Shown in pieces: positions 43,437-52,073 of a stretch of DNA of 64,000 nt. Every line of letters starts with the position of its first letter. Position 1 is the first letter of the stretch. The DNA comes from Pelagimonas sp. (GTDB lineage: Bacteria; Pseudomonadota; Alphaproteobacteria; Rhodobacterales; Rhodobacteraceae): contig JAOARX010000032.1 in NCBI GenBank assembly GCA_025210345.1, positions 105,255 through 169,254 on the forward strand, in the 5' to 3' direction. Under the pieces are notes generated by a model, which was not told the DNA's origin, did no database searches, and saw only the letters and a program-made list of their open reading frames with translations. A program made the translations under genes and the position numbers.

Positions 43437-44589
43437 GCCTTCGCTGATCTTTCCCTCCCAGGAATTTCGCAAGCGCCTGACCCGATTGCAAAGCCAGATG
43501 GCCGAAGACGGGCTGGAGGCGCTGTTGCTGACCTCTGCTGCGGATATTTTCTACATCTCGGGGTTTCTGACCCGCTTTTGGGAAAGCCCCGCACGCCCCT
43601 GGTTCATTGTGGTTCCCGCCAAGGGGGATCCCATCGCGGTGATCCCCGCCATTGGCGCCGATCTGATGGGCCGGACGTGGATTTCCGAGATCCGCACCTG
43701 GAATGCGCCCGATCCGCAGGATGACGGGATCAGCCTTTTGGCGGACACCCTGACCGCAATCCCCCCAGAGAGCGCCCGGATCGGCGTGCCGATGGGGCTG
43801 GAAACCCACCTGCGCATGCCGCTGGCCGATTATCATCGCCTGTTGCAGCGGCTGGGCGGGCGGCAGGTGGTGGATGCGACCCACACCATCCAACGCGTGC
43901 GCGAGATCAAGTCCCCCGCCGAAGTCGACAAAATCCGCCACAGCTGTGACATTGCCGCCCGCGCCTTTGCCCGCGTCCCAGAATTCGCAAGCGCCGGGCG
44001 TGGGCTGGATGCGGTGTTTCGGGATTTTCAGATCACCTTGCTGCAGGAAGGCGCCGATTGGGTCAGCTATGTGGCCGGGGGGGCAGGCCAAGGGGGCTAT
44101 GACGATGTGATTTCACCCGCCACGGCGCAACCCCTGATGAAAGGCGACATCTTGATGTTGGACACAGGCGCGGTTTGTGATGGCTACTTTTGCGACTTTG
44201 ACCGCAATTATGCGGTTGGCCCGGCCAGCGATACAGCCAAACGCATGCATGACACGCTTTGGCAGGCAACCGAACGCTGTTTGCAGGATCTGAAACCGGG
44301 CCTGCGGGCGACCGATGTTCATCGGATGTTGTCCGAGGACATCCGCAAAGGCGGGTTCGATCCCGGATCGGGGCGGCTTGGCCATGGATTGGGCGTGACG
44401 CTGACCGAATGGCCCTCATTCACCGCTCGGGACCAGACGGTCTTGCGCGCCGGGATGGTTTTGACCCTGGAGCCCGGCGCCTTTGATCCCGACGGCAAGG
44501 GGATTGTGCACGAAGAGAACCTGCTGCTGACCCCGCAGGGCGCAGAACTGCTCAGCCCCCGCGCGCCCGAAACCCTGCCTGAGCTCTGA
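43429..44589 (+). CDS. M24 family hydrolase, ectoine hydrolase (DoeA/EutD)-like or Xaa-Pro peptidase-like
   Basis: 386 residues from MTEPSLIFPSQEF at 43429, overlapping the previous gene by 8 bp. An N-terminal creatinase-like domain (~1-150; ISGFLTRFWESPARPWFIVV) and a C-terminal pita-bread domain with metal ligands in LMLDTGAVCDGYFCDFDRN (two Asp), LGHGLGVTLTEWP (His), VLTLEPGAF (Glu) and VHEENLLLT (Glu). Length and overall plan fit DoeA/EutD, which open the ectoine ring, but also aminopeptidase P-like enzymes and creatinase. With an AsnC regulator, a EutB-like lyase and a EutA-like racemase around it the ectoine-hydrolase-like reading is attractive, not proven. Confidence 0.8.
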   Translation: MTEPSLIFPSQEFRKRLTRLQSQMAEDGLEALLLTSAADIFYISGFLTRFWESPARPWFIVVPAKGDPIAVIPAIGADLMGRTWISEIRTWNAPDPQDDGISLLADTLTAIPPESARIGVPMGLETHLRMPLADYHRLLQRLGGRQVVDATHTIQRVREIKSPAEVDKIRHSCDIAARAFARVPEFASAGRGLDAVFRDFQITLLQEGADWVSYVAGGAGQGGYDDVISPATAQPLMKGDILMLDTGAVCDGYFCDFDRNYAVGPASDTAKRMHDTLWQATERCLQDLKPGLRATDVHRMLSEDIRKGGFDPGSGRLGHGLGVTLTEWPSFTARDQTVLRAGMVLTLEPGAFDPDGKGIVHEENLLLTPQGAELLSPRAPETLPEL

Positions 44590-44590
44590 C

Positions 44591-45337
44591 ATGCCCCCCT
44601 TTCCCAGCCAAACAGCCGAGCCCCCCCTGCCCCGCCTTGGGGTTCTGGTCCTTGAGAACGACGAAACCCTAGAGGAAGACCTGCGCCGGATTTTCCCGCC
44701 AACAACCGCCCGCCTGCACATCAGCCGCGTGGCGTCGCGCGCCGAATTGACCCCTCAGACGCTGACCGCGATGCAATCGACAATCCCCGTCGCGGCGGAT
44801 CTTTTGCCCAAAGCGCCGCATTACAAGGTGATCGGCTATGGATGCACATCCGGCGCGATGATGATCGGCGCGGATCAGGTGCGGCGGCTGATCACCGACA
44901 CCCTGCCCGCCGATCACGTGACCGATCCTTTCACCGCAACCCTCAGTGCCCTGAAAACGCTGAAGATCCAGCGGCTTGGCCTGCTGACCCCCTATATCGA
45001 AAGCGTGGCGCGCCCCTTGCAGCACGCCTTTGAAGGCAACGGGGTTGCCGTGCCGCAGACCCTGTCCTTTGGCGAAGAGCGCGAAGCCAGGGTCGCCCGG
45101 ATCACCGCCCAATCCATCACCCAAGCCACCCGTGCGCTGGCCGGAAACGGCCAGATCGACGGGGTGTTCTTGTCTTGCACCAATTTGCAGACGCTGGATG
45201 TCATTCCCCGGCTCGAAGACGAACTGGGGCTGCCCGTGCTCAGTTCAAATCAAACCTTTGCCTGGCACATAGCCCGGCTGGCCGGTTTGTGCGAGGGTGT
45301 GCAGGGGATCGGGCGGCTTTGGAACGCCCGGCTCTGA
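44591..45337 (+). CDS. Asp/Glu racemase superfamily protein (maleate isomerase / arylmalonate decarboxylase / EutA-like)
   Basis: 248 residues, 1 bp after the M24 gene. Two catalytic-type cysteines in the expected places: GYGCTSGAMMIG (first half) and FLSCTNLQTLD (second half), with LGLLTPYIESVARPLQHAF and LPVLSSNQTFAWH between and after. This is the maleate cis-trans isomerase/arylmalonate decarboxylase branch; EutA of ectoine clusters belongs there. Reaction on the substrate of this cluster is unknown. Confidence 0.8.
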   Translation: MPPFPSQTAEPPLPRLGVLVLENDETLEEDLRRIFPPTTARLHISRVASRAELTPQTLTAMQSTIPVAADLLPKAPHYKVIGYGCTSGAMMIGADQVRRLITDTLPADHVTDPFTATLSALKTLKIQRLGLLTPYIESVARPLQHAFEGNGVAVPQTLSFGEEREARVARITAQSITQATRALAGNGQIDGVFLSCTNLQTLDVIPRLEDELGLPVLSSNQTFAWHIARLAGLCEGVQGIGRLWNARL

Positions 45338-45366
45338 CCAGACAACGGGGCCGCCCAAACCCCGGC

Positions 45367-46845
45367 TCAGCGCATGACAAAGGGGTTGGCCATGGGGGCA
45401 TCTGACATGCTGATCCAGGTGGTTTTGGTGCGGGTATAATCCAGCACCGCCTCCAGTCCTGCCTCGCGCCCATAGCCGGACTGGTCATATCCCCCAAAGG
45501 GCGCAATCGGCGACACCGCCCGATAGGTATTCACCCAGCAGATCCCCGCCTTGAGCCGCGAAGACACCCGATGCGCGCGCGCGACATTCTGGGTGAACAC
45601 CCCCGAGCCAAGCCCGAACGGCGTGGCATTGGCGAGGGCGATGGCCTCTTCTTCGGTGTCAAAGGGCAAAAGCGACATGACCGGGCCGAACATCTCGACC
45701 TTGAGGGTTTCAATACTGGCATCGGGGCATTCCACCAGCGTCGGCGCCATGTAATTCCCCGGCTGGTCCAGCCTTTGGCCACCAAAATGGATCTGCGCGC
45801 CACCGGCCCGCGCCGCGTCCAGCGTTTCCTCGATCCTCGACACCTGTGCGGCCGTGCACAACGGGCCGATCTGCGTCTGGGCATCCATCGGATCACCAAT
45901 GCGAATGCCCTGCATCTTGGATTGGATGCGCGCGATCAGATCCTGCAGGATCGGACGGTGAATCAACCCGCGGCTGCCCGCAACGCAGCTTTGCCCCGAG
46001 GCCCCGAAATTGCCCGCAATCAACCCGTTGGCCGCGCCATCCAGATCCGCATCGTCGAACACCAGGATCGGTGATTTCCCCCCCAGTTCCAGCGTCGTGA
46101 CGGCAAAATTCTCGGCCGAGTTGCGCACCACATGCCGGGCGGTTTCCGGCCCGCCGGTAAAGGCGATCCGGTCCACATCCGGGTGGCGCGTCAGCGCAAT
46201 AGCACAGTTTTCGGCATCACCGGTGATGACCGAAACCACACCGGGCGGAAAGCCCGCTGCCTCGATCAGGCGGGCGAATTCCAGCATGGGGGCCGGGGCG
46301 ATCTCAGAGGCTTTCAGCACCACCGAACAGCCCGCCGCCAAAGCCGGACCCAGCTTGGTCGCAGTCAGGAACATCTGCGCATTCCACGGAACGATGGCAA
46401 CAACCACGCCGATGGGCTCGCGGCGGGTGAACACATGCATGTCGGGCTTGTCGATCGGCAGAACCGCGCCTTCGATCTTATCCGCCAAGCCCGCGTAATA
46501 GCGGTAATAATCCCCCACATAGGCGGATTGTGTGGCCGTTTCCGCCAAGAGCTTGCCGCTGTCGGTGGTTTCGATCTGGCCGATGTGCGCGGCGTTTTCT
46601 TCGATCAGATCCGCAAGGCGATACAAAAGCTTGCCGCGCTGGGTCTGCGTCATGTCGCGCCATGTCGGATCGTCCAGCACCCGACGCGCGGCGGCAATCG
46701 CCCGGTCGACATCCGCGGGCGCGGCGCAGGCAAAGGTGGCCCAGTCTTCACCCGTGGCCGGGTTTTGCGAGGCCATGACCTGCCCGTCGGCGCCATCAAC
46801 CCAAGCGCCATCTATGAACAATTGGTAATGTGGTTTCTGTCCCAT
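45367..46845 (-). CDS. Aldehyde dehydrogenase (betaine-aldehyde/semialdehyde type)
   Basis: 492 residues from MGQKPHYQLFIDGAWVDGA at 46845, with GAGGGGCG just upstream; 8 bp after the monooxygenase gene. NAD-dependent ALDH landmarks: NAD-site PWNAQMFLTATKLGPALAAG, SVITGDAENC, TGGPETARHVV, catalytic Glu in LELGGKSPI and Cys in ASGQSCVAGSR, then EMFGPVMSL. It should oxidise an aldehyde intermediate released by the upstream monooxygenase/hydrolase steps. Convergent with the racemase gene across 29 bp. Confidence 0.92.
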   Translation of the reverse strand: MGQKPHYQLFIDGAWVDGADGQVMASQNPATGEDWATFACAAPADVDRAIAAARRVLDDPTWRDMTQTQRGKLLYRLADLIEENAAHIGQIETTDSGKLLAETATQSAYVGDYYRYYAGLADKIEGAVLPIDKPDMHVFTRREPIGVVVAIVPWNAQMFLTATKLGPALAAGCSVVLKASEIAPAPMLEFARLIEAAGFPPGVVSVITGDAENCAIALTRHPDVDRIAFTGGPETARHVVRNSAENFAVTTLELGGKSPILVFDDADLDGAANGLIAGNFGASGQSCVAGSRGLIHRPILQDLIARIQSKMQGIRIGDPMDAQTQIGPLCTAAQVSRIEETLDAARAGGAQIHFGGQRLDQPGNYMAPTLVECPDASIETLKVEMFGPVMSLLPFDTEEEAIALANATPFGLGSGVFTQNVARAHRVSSRLKAGICWVNTYRAVSPIAPFGGYDQSGYGREAGLEAVLDYTRTKTTWISMSDAPMANPFVMR

Positions 46846-46853
46846 CTCGCCCC

Positions 46854-47888
46854 TCACTGAAATGCCGGCATGACGTCGTCGATGAACCGGGCAAGCGATT
46901 CCCGCTTGCGCTCAAAGCTCATTCCGCTGTCGATCCAGAAGGAATACTCATCATAGCCAAGATCCTCATAGCGCTTGATCTGGTCAATCACCTCTTGCGC
47001 GGTGCCAATCGTCAGATCACGTTTCATATTTTCGGGGGCCATCATGGTGTTGGCGTCCAGTTCCTCTTGGGTCAGTTCCTGGATCAGCCCCTGTTTCACC
47101 GGGCGCTTGTTCTGGAACCACGCGCCGAAATAGCAGTAGAACCGCGACAGCTCTCGGGCGGCCTGATCCACATCCGCCGCGTCTTTTCCCACATAGGTGT
47201 GGTGCAACAGCATGATCTTGGGCCGATCCCCCGCATAGCTGTCGCAGGCGGCGTTGAACCGTCCCATCAGGGTTTCGATCTCTTCCATGCCCTGCCAAAG
47301 CGGCGTGACCTTAATGTTGAACCCGTTGTGGACGCCGAATTCATGGCTGTTGGGATCGCGGGCTGCGATCCAGATCGGCGGGCCGCCCTCTTGCACCGGT
47401 TTCGGAGCCGAGGTGGTGGCGGGAAACTGATAGAATTCACCGTCGTGGACGCAGTCCCCCGCCCAGAGCTGCGGCAAAAGCGGGGCGATCTCGCGCATGC
47501 GCTGGCCGGCCTCCCATGCGTCCATTCCGGGCATCAGGCGTTCATATTCATAGGAATAGGCCCCGCGCGCGATGCCCAGTTCGATCCGGCCATTGGTGAT
47601 CAGATCCGCCGAGGCCGCTTCGCCCGCCAGTTTGATGGGATGCCAAAACGGCGCGATCACGGTGCCAGTGCCCAGCTTGACGTGGCTGGTGTGGTTGGCC
47701 AGATTGACCAAGGCAAGCAAGGGGTTGGGGGTGATGGTGAAATCCATCCCGTGGTGTTCCCCTGTCCATACCGCGCGCATTTTCGCATCATCGGCCATTT
47801 TGCACAGCGTGAGGAACTCCGTGTTCAACTGCTCATGCGTCTGATCAGGGGTCATGCGTTCCATATGCGCAAAAAGCGAAAACTCCAT
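46854..47888 (-). CDS. Luciferase-like (LLM class) flavin-dependent monooxygenase
   Basis: 344 residues. TIM-barrel bacterial luciferase family: N-terminal MEFSLFAHMERM, WTGEHHGMDFTITPNPLLALVN, KLGTGTVIAPFWHPIKLAGEAA, RIELGIARGAYSYEYERLMPG and GTAQEVIDQIKRYEDLGYDEYSFWID. It uses reduced FMN, presumably from the flavin reductase encoded 3 bp away, to insert oxygen into an organic substrate. A monooxygenase of this family opens a ring or C-N/C-S bond in systems such as RutA or alkanesulfonate desulfonation; the substrate here is unknown. Confidence 0.9.
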   Translation of the reverse strand: MEFSLFAHMERMTPDQTHEQLNTEFLTLCKMADDAKMRAVWTGEHHGMDFTITPNPLLALVNLANHTSHVKLGTGTVIAPFWHPIKLAGEAASADLITNGRIELGIARGAYSYEYERLMPGMDAWEAGQRMREIAPLLPQLWAGDCVHDGEFYQFPATTSAPKPVQEGGPPIWIAARDPNSHEFGVHNGFNIKVTPLWQGMEEIETLMGRFNAACDSYAGDRPKIMLLHHTYVGKDAADVDQAARELSRFYCYFGAWFQNKRPVKQGLIQELTQEELDANTMMAPENMKRDLTIGTAQEVIDQIKRYEDLGYDEYSFWIDSGMSFERKRESLARFIDDVMPAFQ

Positions 47889-47891
47889 GGA

Positions 47892-48812
47892 TCAGGTCCT
47901 TTCGGTTAAAGTGTGGATGTCGCCGTGGTGTGTATCGCCGAGGTACAGACCAAAGTTGCGTGTGCGGGCTTCGCGCCCATAGCGCGCCATCATCTGCGCG
48001 ATGGCGGGGCTGGTGTAATCAAGCAAAGGAAGATCCGTCAGCGCGACGCGCTGCAGGGTGTCCCCCTTGCCCTGCGGGCTGTCCGCCAAGAGATAGGTGT
48101 GATGGGTGCCGCTTTTGGCATCATCGAACACGGAATAGACCGGCCCCAGTCGGGTCACGACGCCCCGCGCGGCCAAGGCGTCGCTCAAATGTTGCCGCAA
48201 GTGATCGCGGGCCTGCATCTGAGCCTGGGGTGGGCGATAGCCCTGCGGCGTTTTCTCCAGAAGAACCGCATCGCCCTGGGCAATGATCGCTCCGCAAATC
48301 GCCTGTCCCGACGCGGGTTCCAGCGCGGCGCGTTCCAGCCCCAGACTGAAATACTGCCCCCCTGCATATCCAAGCCCCGGGGCCTCTGATTGCGCCATGG
48401 CCTGAACCTCTCCGATTAGGATCTGGTGATCCCCCGCTGGCAGGGATTGCCAGGTGGTGCAGGAAAACCGGGCGATGGCGCCATCAATCAACGGCACCCC
48501 ATGGGCGTCCAAGTGATGCGGCACGCGGGCAAAGCGGTCGCCTTTGAACCCCGCGAAGGTGTTGGACACCTCTTCTTGCCCTTCGGCCAGAATGTTGACC
48601 GCGAAATGGGAACAGCTGGCAAAGGCGTCAAAGCTGGACAAAAACCGACCGGGGCAGACCAACAGCAAGGCCGGGTCCAACGACACAGAGGAAAACGAGT
48701 TGGCGGTAAAGCCAAGGGGCGTGCCATCATCCGCACGGGTTGTTACCACGGTCACACCTGTCATGAACCGGCCAAAGGCCTGGCGCAGGGCCTTGGGGTC
48801 AAGGGTGCTCAT
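47892..48812 (-). CDS. Flavin reductase with an extra Nudix-like C-terminal domain
   Basis: 306 residues. Residues ~1-155 form the flavin reductase-like FMN-binding barrel (FGRFMTGVTVVTTR, LGFTANSFSSVSLDPALLLVCPG, FAVNILAEGQE). Such reductases usually stop near 160-180 residues. Here ~130 more follow: AICGAIIAQGDAVLLEKTPQ and HHTYLLADSPQGKG have the strand pattern of a Nudix fold, but the Nudix box (GX5EX7REUXEEXGU) is absent. The domain may be a catalytically dead sensor or docking module. It should supply FMNH2 to the adjacent monooxygenase. Overlaps the hydrolase gene by 4 bp. Confidence 0.85.
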   Translation of the reverse strand: MSTLDPKALRQAFGRFMTGVTVVTTRADDGTPLGFTANSFSSVSLDPALLLVCPGRFLSSFDAFASCSHFAVNILAEGQEEVSNTFAGFKGDRFARVPHHLDAHGVPLIDGAIARFSCTTWQSLPAGDHQILIGEVQAMAQSEAPGLGYAGGQYFSLGLERAALEPASGQAICGAIIAQGDAVLLEKTPQGYRPPQAQMQARDHLRQHLSDALAARGVVTRLGPVYSVFDDAKSGTHHTYLLADSPQGKGDTLQRVALTDLPLLDYTSPAIAQMMARYGREARTRNFGLYLGDTHHGDIHTLTERT

Positions 48813-49588
48813 CTGCGGATCTCCGTTGCAAAGCGGCGCAGGTGCGCATTGACCTCATCCGCATGGGTCATCGGCATCATATGCGCTGCGTTTTCAATGA
48901 TTTGGGCGCGGCCCTGCGGGACGATCCCGGCCATGGCCCGCGACATATCCGGGGTTGAGTTCGGCTCATCTTGACCGGTGAGGAAAAGCGCCGGGCAGGC
49001 CACATCTGCCAGCTTGGCGGGGGCCGGGCCATCTTCGCGGGCAAAGATGTCATAGGCCATGCGATAGGCCGCTGGATTGACCTCTTGCAACCATGTGGCG
49101 CAGGCCTGCCGTTCGGGTGAAGGGGATGGGTCAAACCAGCGATCAAGCGTCCCGCTGGGATCGGCCATGGTGACACCGTCAAGACTGGCGGCGCGGGCCC
49201 TGACCGCCTGTTTGGCGGCTGTGCTTCGCTGATAGATCGCATTGAGCGCAACAACGCCCGTCACCAGATGCGGATACCGGATGGCCAGATCCAGCGCGAT
49301 CATCGCCCCCATGGAATGGCCCATCACCATGGCGGGGCCCGTCATACCGGCGGCGATCGCATCGGTGTAGGCGGCCAGATCAAGATCCCCCGCCGGCAGC
49401 GGGCTATGCCCATGTCCGGGAAGATCCACCGCGACCACGCGGTGATCCACCGCCAAAGCATCCATTTGCGCGTTCCAGGCCTCGGCCCGCAGCCCCACCC
49501 CGTGGATCATGAGCACATCTGGCCCCGCTCCGGTGGTGATGGCGGCAAGCGCGCCGACCTCAGACCGCTGCCGGGTTGTCCAGGTCAT
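48809..49588 (-). CDS. Alpha/beta hydrolase
   Basis: 259 residues. Oxyanion-hole HG in VLMIHGVGLRAEAWN, nucleophile elbow VMGHSMGAM (Ser), acid region ALFLTGQDEP and catalytic His in IENAAHMMPM. Small cytoplasmic hydrolase of the RutD/MhpC type, likely to cleave an ester, amide, carbamate or C-C bond in the product of the neighbouring monooxygenase. It overlaps DUF1185 by 29 bp and the reductase by 4 bp. Confidence 0.9.
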   Translation of the reverse strand: MTWTTRQRSEVGALAAITTGAGPDVLMIHGVGLRAEAWNAQMDALAVDHRVVAVDLPGHGHSPLPAGDLDLAAYTDAIAAGMTGPAMVMGHSMGAMIALDLAIRYPHLVTGVVALNAIYQRSTAAKQAVRARAASLDGVTMADPSGTLDRWFDPSPSPERQACATWLQEVNPAAYRMAYDIFAREDGPAPAKLADVACPALFLTGQDEPNSTPDMSRAMAGIVPQGRAQIIENAAHMMPMTHADEVNAHLRRFATEIRR

Positions 49589-50159
49589 GTCCCAGATCCT
49601 TCAGGTCCTGATAGCGATCTCCGATCCGATGATGCGGCCGCCCCCCGGTCGCCGCGCCCAATACAACAACGATTTCATCGTCGCGCGGCGCGTCGGGGAT
49701 CGAGAACTGGATGGTCAGATAGTGCGACCGGCGCCCTGCGTCATTCTTGTCCATGAGCGGCACCATGATCGGCGCATTGGCCGGGCCGCGCGTGTTGGTG
49801 AAGGCCAGATAGGATTTCGCGCCCACCGCCTCGCGGTAGAAATTTCCGAACCGCAGAGTGTGGATCAACCCCGAGGCATGTTCGACCTCGCCGTTCAGAC
49901 CGACGACGGCGGCCTTGCCATAGGCTTCGATCGCATCGCCACCCCCCGCAAGCGTGATCATCCGATCCGTCATCATTTCGCCCAGAACCGGCCCATAGGC
50001 CTGAATTTCTGGTTTCAGATCTTCAACAAATCGCCCCGCCCAGGGGTTTTTCACCACCGCCGCCACCGCAAACATGCGCCACGGCTGGCTGGCGGCTTTG
50101 AACCCCTCGATGAGCACTTCCTCATCATAGGTGACAATTTTTCGAATTTCGGGCTGCAT
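49560..50159 (-). CDS. DUF1185 (amino acid synthesis family, PF06684) protein
   Basis: 199 residues from MQPEIRKIVTYDEEVLIEG at 50159, with AGGAG six bases upstream. Family features: AASQPWRMFAVAAVVKNPWAG, FGNFYREAVGAKSYLAF and the C-terminal FSIPDAPRDDEIVVVLGAATGGRPHHRIGDR. Structures of the family show a variant of the chorismate-mutase fold; the reaction is unknown, although ring or cyclic-amide chemistry has been considered for such folds. First gene of the monooxygenase operon, divergent from the LysR regulator. It overlaps the hydrolase gene by 29 bp. Confidence 0.85.
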   Translation of the reverse strand: MQPEIRKIVTYDEEVLIEGFKAASQPWRMFAVAAVVKNPWAGRFVEDLKPEIQAYGPVLGEMMTDRMITLAGGGDAIEAYGKAAVVGLNGEVEHASGLIHTLRFGNFYREAVGAKSYLAFTNTRGPANAPIMVPLMDKNDAGRRSHYLTIQFSIPDAPRDDEIVVVLGAATGGRPHHRIGDRYQDLKDLGHDLDNPAAV

Positions 50160-50264
50160 CTGGGTCTCCTGTTCGCTGGGGAGATCTTCGAAAGACGCGG
50201 GGATTTTGACAAACGAATGATTTATGGGCTTAGGTATTAGAAAGACTAATAGCTGGCTTGATGC

Positions 50265-51113
50265 ATGAAGAAATCCCTCCCCCCACTCACCTGGTTTCGC
50301 ACCTTTGAGGCCGCCGCGCGGCATCTGAGTTTCACCGCGGCAGGCAATGAAATCGGGTTGACGCAATCGGCGGTCAGCCAGCAGGTCAAAGCGCTTGAGA
50401 CCCGGCTGCGCGTGGCTTTGTTCACCCGCCAGGCGCGGGGGTTGTCCCTGACCGATGACGGCCGCAAGCTGCTGCCACAGGTTGAATCTGCGCTGGGGAT
50501 CCTCTCAACCGCGACCGATACGTTTGACGCCGGTCCGTCCCGCAATTTGCTGACCATCGCCGCGTCCATCAGCGTCACACAATGGATCATCGCCCCCAAC
50601 CACGCAGAGTTTGCCCAGCAGAATCCCGGGGTCCGCACCCGTTTCCTAAGCGCCATTTGGCCAGACGATTTCAACACCGCGCGCGCCGATGTCGAAATTC
50701 GGTTTGGCTCGCACAAGCAGGTTGGGAAAAACGCCGAATTGCTGACACCCACCCGGTTGATTGCGGTCAAGTCTCCGGCTGTGCACGGCGGGCTACAGGA
50801 TCTGCCGCTGATAGAAGCCGTGGGCACGTCGAACGGCTGGAAGGACTGGTCCGCCAAGGTCGGCAAGGTCCCGGACCCCAGGATCTTTGCCGATTCCTAT
50901 GGCGCCGCCCTGCAATTTGCGGCCCACGGCAACGGCATCGCTTTGGTCAGCGAGCTGCTGGTTCAGCATGCTTTTGGTACGGGGGTTCTGGAACGGGTGC
51001 ATCCGGCGGACATTGCGGGAAACGAAGGGTATTTCCTGTCCGTGGACGCGGAAAACCCGCTTGCCCGGGGGTACAAGGCCTGGCTGTTGGACCTGCTGGG
51101 ACGGGGGGGATAA
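50265..51113 (+). CDS. LysR family transcriptional regulator (GcvA-like)
   Basis: 282 residues. An N-terminal winged HTH (LTWFRTFEAAARHLSFTAAGNEIGLTQSAVSQQVKALE) and a GcvA/AmpR-like effector domain (ADVEIRFG, FADSYGAALQFAAHGNGIALV). It lies 105 bp from the divergent DUF1185 gene and so is the probable activator of the monooxygenase operon; AATAGC-type AT-rich sequence near 50225-50250 may be its site. Confidence 0.9.
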   Translation: MKKSLPPLTWFRTFEAAARHLSFTAAGNEIGLTQSAVSQQVKALETRLRVALFTRQARGLSLTDDGRKLLPQVESALGILSTATDTFDAGPSRNLLTIAASISVTQWIIAPNHAEFAQQNPGVRTRFLSAIWPDDFNTARADVEIRFGSHKQVGKNAELLTPTRLIAVKSPAVHGGLQDLPLIEAVGTSNGWKDWSAKVGKVPDPRIFADSYGAALQFAAHGNGIALVSELLVQHAFGTGVLERVHPADIAGNEGYFLSVDAENPLARGYKAWLLDLLGRGG

Positions 51114-51211
51114 TCCCGGCTTTCCAGCATGCGCTTGGGCGGGGTCGCCTGCCTCTCCTTGCACGATGTTATCGTCATCCCTCGCCCTGGATCGCTGTCC
51201 GCCTCGCCGTG

Positions 51212-51862
51212 CTATCCGGCAGTTGGGGGTCCGATCTGATCTGGGTGGGCGGCGCGAAAGGCCGGGTGATCCGCCGCATGCGCCGCAATTCGGCAGATGT
51301 TGGCCTGGCCGGAATAATCCGCGCCCCATCGGTCGGCGTTATAGAGCTGCGGGATCAGGCAGCAATCGGCCATCGTCGGCGTGTCCGCCGCACAAAAGCC
51401 CATAGGCGCGCCCTGCGCCAACAGCCCTTCGACCCCGGACAGGCCCTTGGAAATGAAATGGCGCATCCATGCGACGCGGGCGACATCCCGGCCATCGCAA
51501 AGGGTCACGACGTGATTTGCCACGCTCAGATTGCAGATCGGGTGAATGTCCATGGCGATCGCATAAGAGATCTGCCGCACGCGGGCCTGCCCCATCGGAT
51601 CCTCGGGCAAAAGGCCAGATCCCGGCCGGGTTGCGTGCAGGTATTCGATGATTGCCAGGGATTGGGTCAGGGTCTGCCCGTCCACCATCAGAGCCGGCAC
51701 AAGCCCCTGCGGGTGTGATTTCAAATAAGTGTCGCTGCGCTGCGCCCCGGCCAAAAGATCAACCGCCCGAACTTCGTAGGCCTCTCCCAGCAGGTTCAGG
51801 GCGATCCGGACACGGTAGCTTGCTGAAGATTTCCAATAGTCGAACAAGACCGGTTTCGTCAT
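51212..51862 (-). CDS. Zeta-class glutathione S-transferase, maleylacetoacetate/maleylpyruvate isomerase-like
   Basis: 216 residues. Thioredoxin-like N-domain with the zeta-class motif in changed form (WKSSASYRVRIALNL; the usual SSC.xRVRI has Ala for Cys), GLVPALMVDGQTLTQSLAIIEYL, and a helical C-domain with AMDIHPICNL and FISKGLSGVEGLL. It should isomerise a maleyl to a fumaryl compound with glutathione. No homogentisate genes are near. Convergent with the LysR gene; the 98-bp gap shows nothing recognisable. Confidence 0.82.
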   Translation of the reverse strand: MTKPVLFDYWKSSASYRVRIALNLLGEAYEVRAVDLLAGAQRSDTYLKSHPQGLVPALMVDGQTLTQSLAIIEYLHATRPGSGLLPEDPMGQARVRQISYAIAMDIHPICNLSVANHVVTLCDGRDVARVAWMRHFISKGLSGVEGLLAQGAPMGFCAADTPTMADCCLIPQLYNADRWGADYSGQANICRIAAHAADHPAFRAAHPDQIGPPTAG

Positions 51863-52073
51863 AGCCTGGCTCCCATGATCGCTGAGCGGCGGCCTCCGCC
51901 AGATGGACCTTTGTCATGGCTGCCTATGCGCGATGAATCGCCCACACCTGCCCCAAGCATAGCCGCAACGAAGACAATGTGAACCTCCACACGCGGTTTC
52001 GCAAGCCAAAGCAAAACCCGCCAGCCCCCGCAGCGTTTTGGGCACTTCGGCCCATGACCCGGGGCGCGCGTCG

